A program made the translations under genes and the position numbers. A DNA stretch of 64,000 bases from assembly GCA_031459855.1 (NCBI GenBank), contig JAVKHP010000001.1:2315906-2379905 (forward strand), in the 5' to 3' direction. The notes under the pieces were generated by a model that ran no database searches, was not told where the DNA came from, and saw only the letters and a program-made list of their open reading frames with translations. Source of the DNA: Armatimonadota bacterium. Its GTDB lineage: Bacteria > Sysuimicrobiota > Sysuimicrobiia > Sysuimicrobiales > Humicultoraceae. Of the stretch, positions 39,070 to 47,189 are shown piece after piece. Position 1 is the first letter of the stretch. Every line of letters begins with the position of its first letter.

Positions 39070-40413
39070 GTGGAGCGCAGTCGCTACGTCTGCCAGGCGT
39101 GCGGGCACACCTCCGCCAAGTGGCTGGGGCGGTGTCCGGGGTGCGGGGAATGGAACACGCTCACCGAGGAGGTGGTGCGGGCCGCGCCCCGGGCGGGCCG
39201 ATCGCCGGTCGCCGCCGCGGAGCCGGTGTCGGTGGCCGCGGGCGATCTTGCGCAGGAGACGCGCACGAGCACCGGCCTGGCCGAGGTCGACCGGGTGCTG
39301 GGCGGAGGGCTCGTGGCGGGCTCCGTGGTGCTGGTGGGCGGCGACCCCGGCGTCGGGAAGTCGACCCTGCTGACGCTCATCGCGCACCGGCTGGCCCAGA
39401 CGGGCCGGCCGGTCCTCTACGTGACTGCCGAGGAGTCGGTGCGCCAGACCCGCCTGCGGGCCGAGCGGCTGGGCGCCCTGGCCCCGACGCTGCTGCTGCT
39501 GGCCGAGACCGACCTCGACGCCATCGCCGAGACGGTGCGGCGGGTACGGCCGGCGGCGCTCGTCGTGGATTCGATCCAGACCGTGTACCGCGGCGATGTG
39601 GCCTCGGCGCCGGGCAGCGTCGCCCAGGTCCGCGAGTGCGCGGCCCTCCTGGTGCGCCTCGCGAAGGACGAGGGCGTGGCGACCTTCCTCGTCGGGCACG
39701 TCACCAAGGAAGGTGCGCTGGCCGGCCCCCGGGTGCTGGAGCACCTGGTGGACACCGTGCTGTACGTGGAGGGCGACCGCCACCACACCTACCGGGTGCT
39801 GCGGGCCACGAAGAACCGGTTCGGTCCCACCAACGAGATCGGGGTCTTCGAGATGACCCCCGCGGGGCTCGTCGAGGTCCTCAACCCCTCTGCGGCGTTC
39901 CTGTCGGAGCGTCCGGCGGGCACGCCGGGCTCCGCCGTGGTGTGCGCCATGGAGGGCACACGACCCATCCTGGTGGAGGTGCAGGCCCTGGTGACCCCAA
40001 CGCACTTCGGCATGCCCCGGCGGACGGCGTCGGGCGTCGACTACAACCGGGTGGTGCTGCTCCTGGCGGTGCTGGAGCGGCGCGCGGGGCTGCGGCTGGC
40101 GGACCAGGACGTCTACGTCAGCGCCGCCGCCGGCCTGACCGTCGAAGAACCGGCGGCCGACCTCGGCATTGCGCTGGCGGTCGCCAGCAGCCTGCGCGAC
40201 CGCGCGGTGGACCCACGGACGGTGCTCGTCGGCGAGGTGGGCCTGGCGGGCGAGGTGCGCACCGTCCCGCAGCTCGCCCGGCGGGTCGCCGAGGCCGCCC
40301 GGCTGGGGTTTGCGCGCGTCGTCGTGCCCGCGCGGGCGGCGGCCGACCTCGCCGTCGGCCTCGAGGTGGTCGGCGTTCGCGACCTTGGCGAGGCGCTTGG
40401 GGTCCTGCTCTAG
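39070..40413 (+). CDS. radA: DNA repair protein RadA
   Basis: RadA (Sms) is a RecA-like DnaB-type helicase that drives branch migration in recombination. An N-terminal C4 zinc finger (CQACGHTSAKWLGRCPGC), Walker A GGDPGVGKSTLL, the RadA-specific KNRFGPTNEIGVFEM motif and a C-terminal Lon-like domain (VYVSAAAGLTVEEPAADLG) are all present. 447 residues. GTG start. In Firmicutes disA follows radA; here it is missing and a small convergent gene lies 1 base after the radA stop. Confidence 0.96.
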   Translation: MERSRYVCQACGHTSAKWLGRCPGCGEWNTLTEEVVRAAPRAGRSPVAAAEPVSVAAGDLAQETRTSTGLAEVDRVLGGGLVAGSVVLVGGDPGVGKSTLLTLIAHRLAQTGRPVLYVTAEESVRQTRLRAERLGALAPTLLLLAETDLDAIAETVRRVRPAALVVDSIQTVYRGDVASAPGSVAQVRECAALLVRLAKDEGVATFLVGHVTKEGALAGPRVLEHLVDTVLYVEGDRHHTYRVLRATKNRFGPTNEIGVFEMTPAGLVEVLNPSAAFLSERPAGTPGSAVVCAMEGTRPILVEVQALVTPTHFGMPRRTASGVDYNRVVLLLAVLERRAGLRLADQDVYVSAAAGLTVEEPAADLGIALAVASSLRDRAVDPRTVLVGEVGLAGEVRTVPQLARRVAEAARLGFARVVVPARAAADLAVGLEVVGVRDLGEALGVLL

Positions 40414-40414
40414 C

Positions 40415-40810
40415 TCAGGTCAGGTGGAAGATGCCCAGCGTGGCGACCCGTTCGTGCTCCTTGCGCAGGATGGCGTCGAGGTCGAGGTCGAGCAGGCTGG
40501 CGGTGGCCGCCAGGTAGAACAGCGTCGTGCCGATCTCGGTCTCCACGATCTCGCGGCAGCGCTCGCACAGGGCACCGTCGACGTGCGTCTGCACCACGGA
40601 TCGGACTTCCGCCAGGCTCATCTCGGCGGGGAAGCGCTGCTTGCCGGCCTTGATGGAGATGCACCCGCAGGTGGTGACACACTTGGCGATGGCGCGGTTC
40701 ACGCGGGCGACCGACTCGGTGAGCTTGCTCTGGACGTCGAGGATGCTGCGGTGGCGGATCAGGTATTCTGAGACGGTGTGCTGGAAGGAGCCTTGACCGA
40801 TCTCAGCCAT
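40415..40810 (-). CDS. Conserved Cys-rich helical protein (MazG-like?)
   Basis: A 131-residue, mostly helical protein. HTVSEYLIRHRSILDVQSKL, ARVNRAIAKCVTTCGC, CERCREIVETEIG and LFYLAATASLLDLDLDAIL are striking conserved-looking blocks, with four cysteines (CVTTCGC and CERC) that could bind metal. The EIGTTLFYLAATASLL part resembles the last helices of MazG-type nucleotide pyrophosphohydrolases. I recall near-identical proteins in many Firmicutes with no assigned function, but the family name is uncertain. ATG 40810 has GGAGCGG upstream and a strong promoter. It ends 1 base from the radA stop. Confidence 0.7.
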   Translation of the reverse strand: MAEIGQGSFQHTVSEYLIRHRSILDVQSKLTESVARVNRAIAKCVTTCGCISIKAGKQRFPAEMSLAEVRSVVQTHVDGALCERCREIVETEIGTTLFYLAATASLLDLDLDAILRKEHERVATLGIFHLT

Positions 40811-40861
40811 CGTTGCCGCTCCTCGCAAGACGATCGCGCATATCGAGATGATAGCGGCCCC

Positions 40862-40891
40862 ATTATAGAGACGGCGTTGCGTCGCTGTCAA
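40862..40891 (-). promoter_or_regulatory. promoter for the Cys-rich gene
   Basis: Read on the minus strand: TTGACA (40891-40886), 18-base spacer, TATAAT (40867-40862). Divergent from a probable promoter of the PIN/TRAM gene (TATACT at about 41015). Confidence 0.8.
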
Positions 40892-41088
40892 ACACTTGCC
40901 GTCGGGAACGTACGCAGGACTGCGACGCTCTCGGCGCGTCCGGACGGCGAGCTATGCGCGCATAACGCATATTGCCATCCCGGCGTGCGCTTCTCGCGCG
41001 GCGAAACGGTGTGCTATACTCTGGGCCACGAGCGGGTGCCACGGGAGGGGCCAGCGCGGCGCGTGCACGACGGCCCGAGGGGTGGCTC

Positions 41089-42168
41089 ATGCGGGACAGC
41101 GTGATGCGGGCGGTCGGTGCCCTGCTGGGGGGCGTGGTGGGCTACCAGATCGCCGTGGTGGCGGGCGAGTACTGGCCATCGGTGGCTGCTGCGGGGTTCC
41201 GCCCGCAGGCCCTGGGGGTGATCGTCGGCGGGCTGGTCGGCCTGCTGGCGGTGCCGCCGCTCTCGCGGGCGTTCGTCGCGGCCATGGCGTGGGTGTTGCG
41301 CCCGCTGGAAGGCCTCTCGCTGCACGACCTGCTCCTGGGCGGGCTGGGCCTGGGGGTGGGCCTGATGCTGGCGCTGTTCGTGGGCTACCTGCTGGAGGGC
41401 ATGCCCCTCATCGGGCCGTACGTACGGCTGGTCGCCGGCCTCGTGCTGGGCTACGTGGGGCTGCACGTCGCTCTGCAGCGGCGCGACGAGCTGGCGGGCA
41501 TCCTACGGCGGCAGGGTGAGCGACCCGCCGGGGAGCGTCGCCCGGCGCGTCCCAAGCTCCTGGACACCAGCGTCATCATCGACGGGCGCATCGCCGACAT
41601 CTGTCGCGCAGGATTTCTGGAAGGTCCGCTGCTGGTGCCGCGCTCGGTGCTGACGGAGTTGCAGCGGATCGCGGACTCCGCCGACAGCGTGCGGCGCAAC
41701 CGGGGCCGGCGGGGTCTGGACATCCTCAACCGCCTGCGGCGGGAGCTGGAGTCGGTGCAGGTGATCGAGGACGTGGGGGACGCGCTGGACGTCGACGCAC
41801 AGCTGATCGCCCTGGCCCGGGCCCACGACGCCTGGCTGGTCACCAACGACTTCAACCTGAGCAAGGTGGCGGAGCTGCAGGGCGTGCGCGCCCTCAACGT
41901 CAACGAGCTGGCCCAGGCCGTGCGACCGGCGGTCCTGCCCGGTGAGGAACTGACGGTGCAGGTCATCCGCGACGGGAAGGAAGCGGGCCAGGGGGTGGCG
42001 TTCCTGGACGACGGCACGATGATCGTCGTGGAAGGCGGCAAGCGCCTCATCGGCGAGACCTCCGAGGTCGTGGTCACCAGCGTGCTGCAGACGTCGGCGG
42101 GGCGCATGATCTTCGCGCGCCCCAAGTCGAGCGAACCCACAGGGTCCTCGTCGCTGCCCCGGCGGTGA
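41089..42168 (+). CDS. PIN/TRAM-domain membrane nuclease (YacL-like)
   Basis: About 359 residues. The N-terminal third has about four hydrophobic helices (MRAVGALLGGVVGYQIAVV, LGVIVGGLVGLLAV, LLLGGLGLGVGLMLALFVG, VRLVAGLVLGYVGL). A PIN domain follows: LLDTSVIIDGRIADIC with its first acidic residues, VLTELQRIAD and DAWLVTNDFNLSKVAELQ. It ends in a TRAM domain (GFAFLDDGTMIVVE-type strand, QGVAFLDDGTMIVVEGG). This is the YacL architecture, a probable membrane-attached RNase. Position after radA and before ispD matches Bacillus. ATG 41089 with GAGGGGTGG upstream. Confidence 0.9.
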   Translation: MRDSVMRAVGALLGGVVGYQIAVVAGEYWPSVAAAGFRPQALGVIVGGLVGLLAVPPLSRAFVAAMAWVLRPLEGLSLHDLLLGGLGLGVGLMLALFVGYLLEGMPLIGPYVRLVAGLVLGYVGLHVALQRRDELAGILRRQGERPAGERRPARPKLLDTSVIIDGRIADICRAGFLEGPLLVPRSVLTELQRIADSADSVRRNRGRRGLDILNRLRRELESVQVIEDVGDALDVDAQLIALARAHDAWLVTNDFNLSKVAELQGVRALNVNELAQAVRPAVLPGEELTVQVIRDGKEAGQGVAFLDDGTMIVVEGGKRLIGETSEVVVTSVLQTSAGRMIFARPKSSEPTGSSSLPRR

Positions 42169-42189
42169 GGCTGGCCTCGTCGCGCGCCC

Positions 42190-43344
42190 GTGCGTGAAGA
42201 GACCGCCGGCGCGGTCGTCGTGGCTGCCGGCGAGGGGGTGCGGCTGGGGGGATCCGTCCCCAAGCCGTTCCTGCCTCTGGATGGCGCCAGCGTGCTGGAC
42301 CACGCGCTGGCGGCGTTCGTGGCGTGCCCGCGGATCGGCCCGATCGTCGTGGTGGTGGCGGCGGGGGTCGTCGACGAGGTGCGCGCCCGTCTCGCCGGTC
42401 GTGTCGCGGCCGTCGTCGCCGGCGGTCCCACGCGCCGTGCATCGGTCGCCGCGGGACTCGCCGCCCTGGAGGACGTCGCGTGGGTCGTGGTCCACGACGG
42501 CGTGCGTCCCTTCGTGACGACGGACCTGATCGAGCGCGTCCTGGCCGCGGCTGCCGCGACCGGTGCGGCGACGCCCGGGCTGGCCCTGACCGACACGGTG
42601 AAAGCCGTGGCGGGCGAGTGGGTGCGCCAGACCGTCGATCGTAGTGGGCTCGTGGCGGTGCAGACGCCCCAGGCGTTCCGCACGGCGCTGCTGCGCCGGG
42701 CGCATGCGGAGGTGCCGCTGGACGCGCCCGTCACCGACGACGCCGGCCTGGTCGAGCGGCTGGGCGTGCCGGTGCGCGTCGTGCCCGGTGATCCCGCGAA
42801 CCTCAAGATCACCACCCAGGCGGACTACGAGCTGGCCCGGCGCTACGCAGCACGCGATCCCGGGGGGATGCGCGTCGGGGTGGGGACGGACGTGCATCGT
42901 CTGGTGCCCGACCGGCCGCTCGTGCTGGGCGGCGTGCGTATTCCCCACCCGCGCGGGCTCGATGGCCACTCTGACGCCGACGTGCTGACCCACGCCATCA
43001 TCGACGCGCTGCTGGGTGCTGCGGCGCTCCCGGACATCGGCCGGCAGTTTCCTCCCGACGATCCGCAGTTCCGGGGCGCCGATAGCCTCGGCTTGCTGGC
43101 CCGGGTGGTCGACCAGCTGGGGGCCGCCGGATGGACCGTCATCAACGTCGACGCGGTGGTCTGCGCGCAGGCGCCCAGGCTGGCGCCCTACGTGGAGGCC
43201 ATGCGCGACCGGCTGGCCGAAACGCTAGGGATCGCCCCCGCCCGCGTGGGCATCAAGGCCACGACCTGGGAGGGCCTGGACGCCGCCGGGCGGGGCGACG
43301 GCATCACGGCCCAGGCCGTGGCCCTCCTGCAACGACGCGGATGA
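42190..43344 (+). CDS. ispDF: Bifunctional IspD/IspF (non-mevalonate isoprenoid synthesis)
   Basis: A natural fusion of two steps of the MEP pathway. Residues 1-225 are 2-C-methylerythritol 4-phosphate cytidylyltransferase (VVAAGEGVRLGGSVPKPFLPL, HDGVRPFVT, TDDAGLVERLG). Residues 226-384 are MECDP synthase (MRVGVGTDVHRLV, DGHSDADVLTHAIIDALLGAAALPDIG with the zinc Asp/His residues, and KATTWEGLDAAGRGDGI where most relatives have KATTTEGLGFxGRGEGI). GTG 42190. Fused forms are known in several lineages. The next gene overlaps its stop. Confidence 0.95.
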   Translation: MREETAGAVVVAAGEGVRLGGSVPKPFLPLDGASVLDHALAAFVACPRIGPIVVVVAAGVVDEVRARLAGRVAAVVAGGPTRRASVAAGLAALEDVAWVVVHDGVRPFVTTDLIERVLAAAAATGAATPGLALTDTVKAVAGEWVRQTVDRSGLVAVQTPQAFRTALLRRAHAEVPLDAPVTDDAGLVERLGVPVRVVPGDPANLKITTQADYELARRYAARDPGGMRVGVGTDVHRLVPDRPLVLGGVRIPHPRGLDGHSDADVLTHAIIDALLGAAALPDIGRQFPPDDPQFRGADSLGLLARVVDQLGAAGWTVINVDAVVCAQAPRLAPYVEAMRDRLAETLGIAPARVGIKATTWEGLDAAGRGDGITAQAVALLQRRG

Positions 43345-43718
43345 GTCGCCAGCCGCCGCGGGGAGCGTCTCTCACCAGACGCCGTCCAGGCGCCGGTGCT
43401 CCCTCGCGCCGCGACGGGCCGGCGGTAGACGTGATCTTCGTCGAGCGGACGGCGCTGGCCGAGCCGGTCGTGGTGGAGCTGGCGCCGGGCGCGGGGATGC
43501 GCCCCGCGGGGTTCTGGCGCGACCGCGAGTTCTACACCGTGGTGCGCACCATGGCCGTCCGCCGCGAGCACGAGGCCGTCTACTATCGGGTGGTCACCGA
43601 TCGCGGGGCGTTCGAGCTGCGGCGGGTGCGCCGCATGCATCCCCTCACGCTCCGGACCCACCGGGCGTGGGAGCTGTGTGCCGAGCTGGAGATGGTGCCC
43701 GTTGCCCGCCTGCCCTGA
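43341..43718 (+). CDS. Small conserved protein, possibly DUF6504-like
   Basis: A 125-residue frame whose N-terminal 30 residues are basic and low in complexity; the first solid stretch is VDVIFVERTALAEPVVVELAPG. VYYRVVTDRGAFELRRVRRMHPL and WELCAELEMVPVARL suggest a small beta-rich module resembling the DUF6504 tail of ImuB. ATG 43341 overlaps the ispDF stop (ATGA); a GTG start at 43431 is a plausible alternative. The function is not known; it is probably co-transcribed with ispDF. Confidence 0.5.
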   Translation: MSRQPPRGASLTRRRPGAGAPSRRDGPAVDVIFVERTALAEPVVVELAPGAGMRPAGFWRDREFYTVVRTMAVRREHEAVYYRVVTDRGAFELRRVRRMHPLTLRTHRAWELCAELEMVPVARLP

Positions 43719-43852
43719 CGCCGGCGAGGACGCCGACGGCCTGTGAGGGTGCGTCACGCGGCCGGCCAGGAGGGTTCCGCGCCGCCGGCCGCCCGTGCGT
43801 CCCCTTGTGGGCGGCGCCGGACGCCGGGTAGACTGATCACGCGAGGTGGGCC

Positions 43853-45376
43853 ATGCCGCTGTACGTCTACAACTCGCTGACCCGCCGCAAGGAACTGTTC
43901 ACCACCCTCGAGCCCGGCCGCGTCCGCATGTACGTGTGCGGTCCCAACCTCTACGGCCCGGCCCACGTGGGGCATGCGCTGTCCTACACGGTCTTCGACG
44001 TCATCCGGCGGTACCTGGAGTATCGGGGCTATCAGGTGCGCCACGTCCAGAACTTCACCGACATCGAGGACCGGATCGTCGAACGCGCGCGGCAGGAGGG
44101 GCGGACCATCTTCGAGATCAGCCAGGAGTACCTGGAGCGCTTCCTGGCCGAGATGGACGCGCTCAACATCCAGCGCGCGCACCACTACCCCCGAGCCACG
44201 GCGGTCATTCCCACGATGATCGAGATCATCCAAGGGTTGATCGCCCGCGGCCATGCCTACACCGTCGATGGGGACGTGTACTTCCGGGTCACGTCGTTGC
44301 CGCAGTACGGGCAGCTGTCGGGCCGGACGCTGGAGCAGATGCAGGCCGGTGCCCGGGTGGACGTCGACGAGCGCAAGGAGCACCCCATGGACTTTGCGCT
44401 GTGGAAGGCCGCCAAGCCCGGCGAGCCGGCCTGGGACAGCCCGTGGGGGCCCGGGCGGCCGGGGTGGCACATCGAGTGCTCGGCCATGGCGATGCAGTTC
44501 CTGGGCGAGCAGCTCGACATCCACGGCGGCGGGGAGGATCTGCGCTTTCCGCACCACGAGAACGAGATCGCCCAGTCGGAGGCGTACACCGGGCGACGGC
44601 CGTTCGTCCGCTACTGGATCCACAACGCCCTGATGAAGCCGCCGGTGGGCGAGGAGATGCACCGGCACCTGGGCAACTTCGTGTCGATCCGCGACGCGCT
44701 GGCCCGGTACGACCCCAACGTGATCCGGCTGTTCATCCTGTCGGCGCACTACCGCACGCCGCTCCGCTGGCTCGACGAGGCCCTGGCCGCGGCGGGGCGC
44801 GGGCTGGAGCGCCTGCAGACGGCGCTGGCCAACGCGGCCACCGCGCTGGAGCGCACCCCCGGGGTGCCCTCCGCAGGCCCCCTGGCGGAGCGCGCCGAGG
44901 CGGCACGGGCGGCCTTCGAGGCGGCCATGGACGACGACTTCAACACGCCGCAGGCACTCGCGGCGCTGTTCGACCTGGCCGCCGACGTCAACCGCGGTGC
45001 CGCCGCCGCGCTCCAGGGCGATCCTGCCCTCGCGGGTGGACTGGCGGCGGCCGCGGAGACGTTGCGGCGGCTGGCCGGCGTGCTGGGGTTGCGTCTGGAG
45101 CCTGACCGCGTGCCGGAGGCGACCGCGGCCGCGCTGGCGCGACTGCTGGACGACCTGCGTGCGCGGGAGCCCGCGCTGTTCGGCGACGGGGCGCCGCCGG
45201 AGCGTCCGGAGGCGGTGGTGGCCGCGCTCCTGGCCGGGAGAGATCGCGCCCGTCAGGCGCGGCGCTACGACCTGGCCGACGACATCCGGCGGCGGATGCA
45301 TGAGCTGGGGATCGTTGTCGAGGACCTCCCCGGAGGAGCACGGTGGCGGATCGCCGCGCGCCGGGAGCCGGCGTAG
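43853..45376 (+). CDS. cysS: Cysteine-tRNA ligase with altered KMSKS motif
   Basis: A class I synthetase charging tRNA-Cys. The 507 residues include the zinc Cys and HIGH-type motif in YVCGPNLYGPAHVGHALS, FTDIEDRIVERA, GWHIECSAM, and the zinc/substrate segment IHGGGEDLRFPHHENEIAQ. The C-terminal domain ends RRRMHELGIVVEDLPGG. The catalytic KMSKS loop reads EEMHRHLGNF: the first Lys is Glu and the second Lys is Arg. The loop is open and uninterrupted. An RBS is hard to define, but ATG 43853 aligns with the family start. rlmB starts 34 bases inside its 3' end. Confidence 0.93.
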   Translation: MPLYVYNSLTRRKELFTTLEPGRVRMYVCGPNLYGPAHVGHALSYTVFDVIRRYLEYRGYQVRHVQNFTDIEDRIVERARQEGRTIFEISQEYLERFLAEMDALNIQRAHHYPRATAVIPTMIEIIQGLIARGHAYTVDGDVYFRVTSLPQYGQLSGRTLEQMQAGARVDVDERKEHPMDFALWKAAKPGEPAWDSPWGPGRPGWHIECSAMAMQFLGEQLDIHGGGEDLRFPHHENEIAQSEAYTGRRPFVRYWIHNALMKPPVGEEMHRHLGNFVSIRDALARYDPNVIRLFILSAHYRTPLRWLDEALAAAGRGLERLQTALANAATALERTPGVPSAGPLAERAEAARAAFEAAMDDDFNTPQALAALFDLAADVNRGAAAALQGDPALAGGLAAAAETLRRLAGVLGLRLEPDRVPEATAAALARLLDDLRAREPALFGDGAPPERPEAVVAALLAGRDRARQARRYDLADDIRRRMHELGIVVEDLPGGARWRIAARREPA

Positions 45377-46266
45377 CCGCCCCGGCCCGTCGCGACGCCT
45401 CCGCCGGGCGGCCGGGGCGCCTGGCCGGTGCGGGAGGGCCGGATCCCGGGACCACGCAGCTCGAGGGGCGCCATCCGGTGCTCGAGGCGTTGCGCGCAGG
45501 ACGGCCACTGCGCAAGCTCGTGGTCTCGCGCGCCGCGGCGGGGAGCGCCGCCCTGCGAGAGGTGATCGCCGAGGCGCGGCGCCGCGGGGTGCCGGTGCAC
45601 GAAGTCTCCCCCGACGTGCTGGCCCGTCTGGCGAGGACCCGCACCCCACAAGGGGTGATCGCGTACGCCGCCGTGCGGGAAACCGTGGACGTGGACGCGC
45701 TCCTGGAGATCGCCCGCAGCCGCGGCGAGGCGCCGTTCGTCGTGGTCCTCGACGGCGTCGAGGACCCGGGCAATCTCGGAGCGATCCTCCGTGCGGCCGA
45801 CGCCACCGGCGTACACGGGGTGGTGATCCCACGCTGGCGTGCGGTGGGGCTCACGCCAGCGGTCGCGGCGGCCTCGGCCGGCGCCGTCGAGTACGTGGCC
45901 GTGGCGGCGGCGGCCAGCCCGGCCCAGGTCGTCGAGCGGCTCAAGCGTGCCGGGCTGTGGGTGGTCGGGGCAGACCCGGCCGCCGCGCAGGTACTCTACG
46001 AGGCCCCGCTGCGGCCGCCCATCGCGGTGGTGATCGGAGGCGAGGGGCGGGGGCTGTCGCGCCTGGTGCGCGAGCGCTGTGACCTGCTGGTCCGGATCCC
46101 CATGTACGGGCGGGTGGCGTCGCTCAACGCCGCGGTCGCCGCGGCCCTGGTGCTCTACGAGGTCCGGCGGCAGATGCGGCAGGCGGCGCCGGCGCCCGCG
46201 GGAGGGTCGCTACCGGTGGGAGCGGGCGCGGGCACCACCGCGAGCGCCGCGGCACCGCGCGCTTGA
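45343..46266 (+). CDS. rlmB: 23S rRNA (guanosine-2'-O)-methyltransferase RlmB / TrmH family
   Basis: A 307-residue SPOUT methyltransferase. Its first 40 residues are Ala/Gly/Arg-rich, followed by LEGRHPVLEALRAGRPLRKLVV, the RNA-binding L30e-like domain, and PQGVIAYAAV. The catalytic SPOUT domain has LDGVEDPGNLGAILRAADATG, IGGEGRGLSRLVRERCDLLV and IPMYGRVASLNAAVAAALVLYE, whose knot binds S-adenosylmethionine. GTG 45343 overlaps cysS. A tail of about 30 Ala/Gly-rich residues ends it. The order cysS-rlmB-sigH matches Bacillus. Confidence 0.92.
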   Translation: MADRRAPGAGVAAPARRDASAGRPGRLAGAGGPDPGTTQLEGRHPVLEALRAGRPLRKLVVSRAAAGSAALREVIAEARRRGVPVHEVSPDVLARLARTRTPQGVIAYAAVRETVDVDALLEIARSRGEAPFVVVLDGVEDPGNLGAILRAADATGVHGVVIPRWRAVGLTPAVAAASAGAVEYVAVAAAASPAQVVERLKRAGLWVVGADPAAAQVLYEAPLRPPIAVVIGGEGRGLSRLVRERCDLLVRIPMYGRVASLNAAVAAALVLYEVRRQMRQAAPAPAGGSLPVGAGAGTTASAAAPRA

Positions 46267-46291
46267 CGCACCAGGACGCGGTTTCTATAAT
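46263..46291 (+). promoter_or_regulatory. sigH promoter
   Basis: TTGACG (46263-46268) and TATAAT (46286-46291), 17-base spacer. The -35 overlaps the rlmB stop codon. Confidence 0.8.
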
Positions 46292-46379
46292 GAGGGCCAG
46301 CGTGATGCGCGGTCGCAGCGGTTCGTCGGTACTCACGAAGCCCACGTCACCTGCTGGGTTCCACCGGAGGGGGTAGCCG

Positions 46380-47018
46380 GTGGCCCTCGCGCGACGGGAA
46401 AGCCCCAGCTACCAGGACCTCGCGGACGAAGATCTCGTAGACTACGCCAAGAGCGGCGACGACCGCGCCGCGGAGTTCCTGATCGGCAAGTACCGCAACT
46501 TCGTCCGCGTCAAGGCCAAGGCCTACTTCCTCATCGGCGCCGACCGCGAGGACATCATCCAGGAGGGGATGATCGGCCTCTACAAGGCGATCCGCGACTT
46601 CCGGCGCGACAAGCTGTCGTCGTTCCGGGCGTTCGCCGAGCTGTGCATCACCCGGCAGATCATCACGGCCATCAAGACCGCCACCCGGCAGAAGCACATC
46701 CCCCTGAACTCGTACATCTCGCTCAACAAGCCCATCTACGACGAGGACTCGGACCGCACGCTCCTGGACGTCATCAGCAGCATCAAGGTCTCGGATCCCG
46801 AGGAGCTGGTCATCAACCAGGAAGCCTCGGCCACCATGCGCGAGCGCATTCGCAAGAACCTCAGCGAGCTGGAGTGCAAGGTGCTGACGGCCTACCTGGA
46901 GGGGAAGTCCTACCAGGAGATGGCCAACGAGCTCAACCGGCACGTGAAGTCCATCGACAACGCCCTCCAGCGCGTCAAGCGCAAGCTCGAGCGCAACCTC
47001 GAGGGCGAGGAACCCTGA
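46380..47018 (+). CDS. sigH: RNA polymerase sigma-H (sigma-30) factor
   Basis: A 212-residue sigma factor of the SigH type. Region 2 has DREDIIQEGMIGLYKAIRDF and RAFAELCITRQIITAIKTATR (core binding and -10 recognition), and LNSYISLNKPIYDED is typical of SigH. Region 4 is LSELECKVLTAYLEGKSYQEMANELNRHVKSID, its helix-turn-helix. Its stop TGA (47016-47018) follows GAG GAA CCC. It is followed in the +1 frame by a conserved-looking zinc ribbon (47017-47160), so a longer SigH product is possible. In Bacillus SigH is the transition-state sigma; no sporulation genes are seen here. Confidence 0.93.
   Translation: MALARRESPSYQDLADEDLVDYAKSGDDRAAEFLIGKYRNFVRVKAKAYFLIGADREDIIQEGMIGLYKAIRDFRRDKLSSFRAFAELCITRQIITAIKTATRQKHIPLNSYISLNKPIYDEDSDRTLLDVISSIKVSDPEELVINQEASATMRERIRKNLSELECKVLTAYLEGKSYQEMANELNRHVKSIDNALQRVKRKLERNLEGEEP
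47007..47017 (+). promoter_or_regulatory. candidate programmed +1 frameshift site CCC-TGA-C
   Basis: The end of sigH reads GAG-GAA-CCC-TGA-C. CCC before a TGA stop is a known +1 slippery context, and the purine-rich GAGGGCGAGG just upstream could act as an internal Shine-Dalgarno, as in prfB. Slipping by one base gives Pro-Asp and continues into the zinc ribbon. Confidence 0.45.
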
Positions 47019-47160
47019 CGTCTACCGCGTCGTCTGTCCCCGCTGCGCGCACGTCTTCCTGCTAGTCGTCCCGGACACAGACGACCAGGTGACCTGTCCG
47101 CGCTGCCACGCGCAGGTCGAGCCTGACGACATCGAGCTGCTGGATCCCGAAGACGACTAG
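47017..47160 (+). CDS. Zinc-ribbon segment without start codon, +1 to sigH
   Basis: 47 codons reading DVYRVVCPRCAHVFLLV and DQVTCPRCHAQVEPDD, with two CPRC knuckles as in a zinc ribbon, then an acidic end and TAG at 47158. The frame is open back to a stop at 46945, yet it contains no ATG, GTG or TTG in this span. It joins sigH without a gap in the +1 frame. Most likely it is translated by +1 frameshifting at the sigH stop; a base-calling error or a lost start codon are alternatives. In Firmicutes the small zinc protein L33 (rpmG) follows sigH; this ribbon is not clearly L33. Confidence 0.55.
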   Translation, partial: DVYRVVCPRCAHVFLLVVPDTDDQVTCPRCHAQVEPDDIELLDPEDD

Positions 47161-47189
47161 GACCGGGGCGGCCGCCGCCTCCTCGGAGG

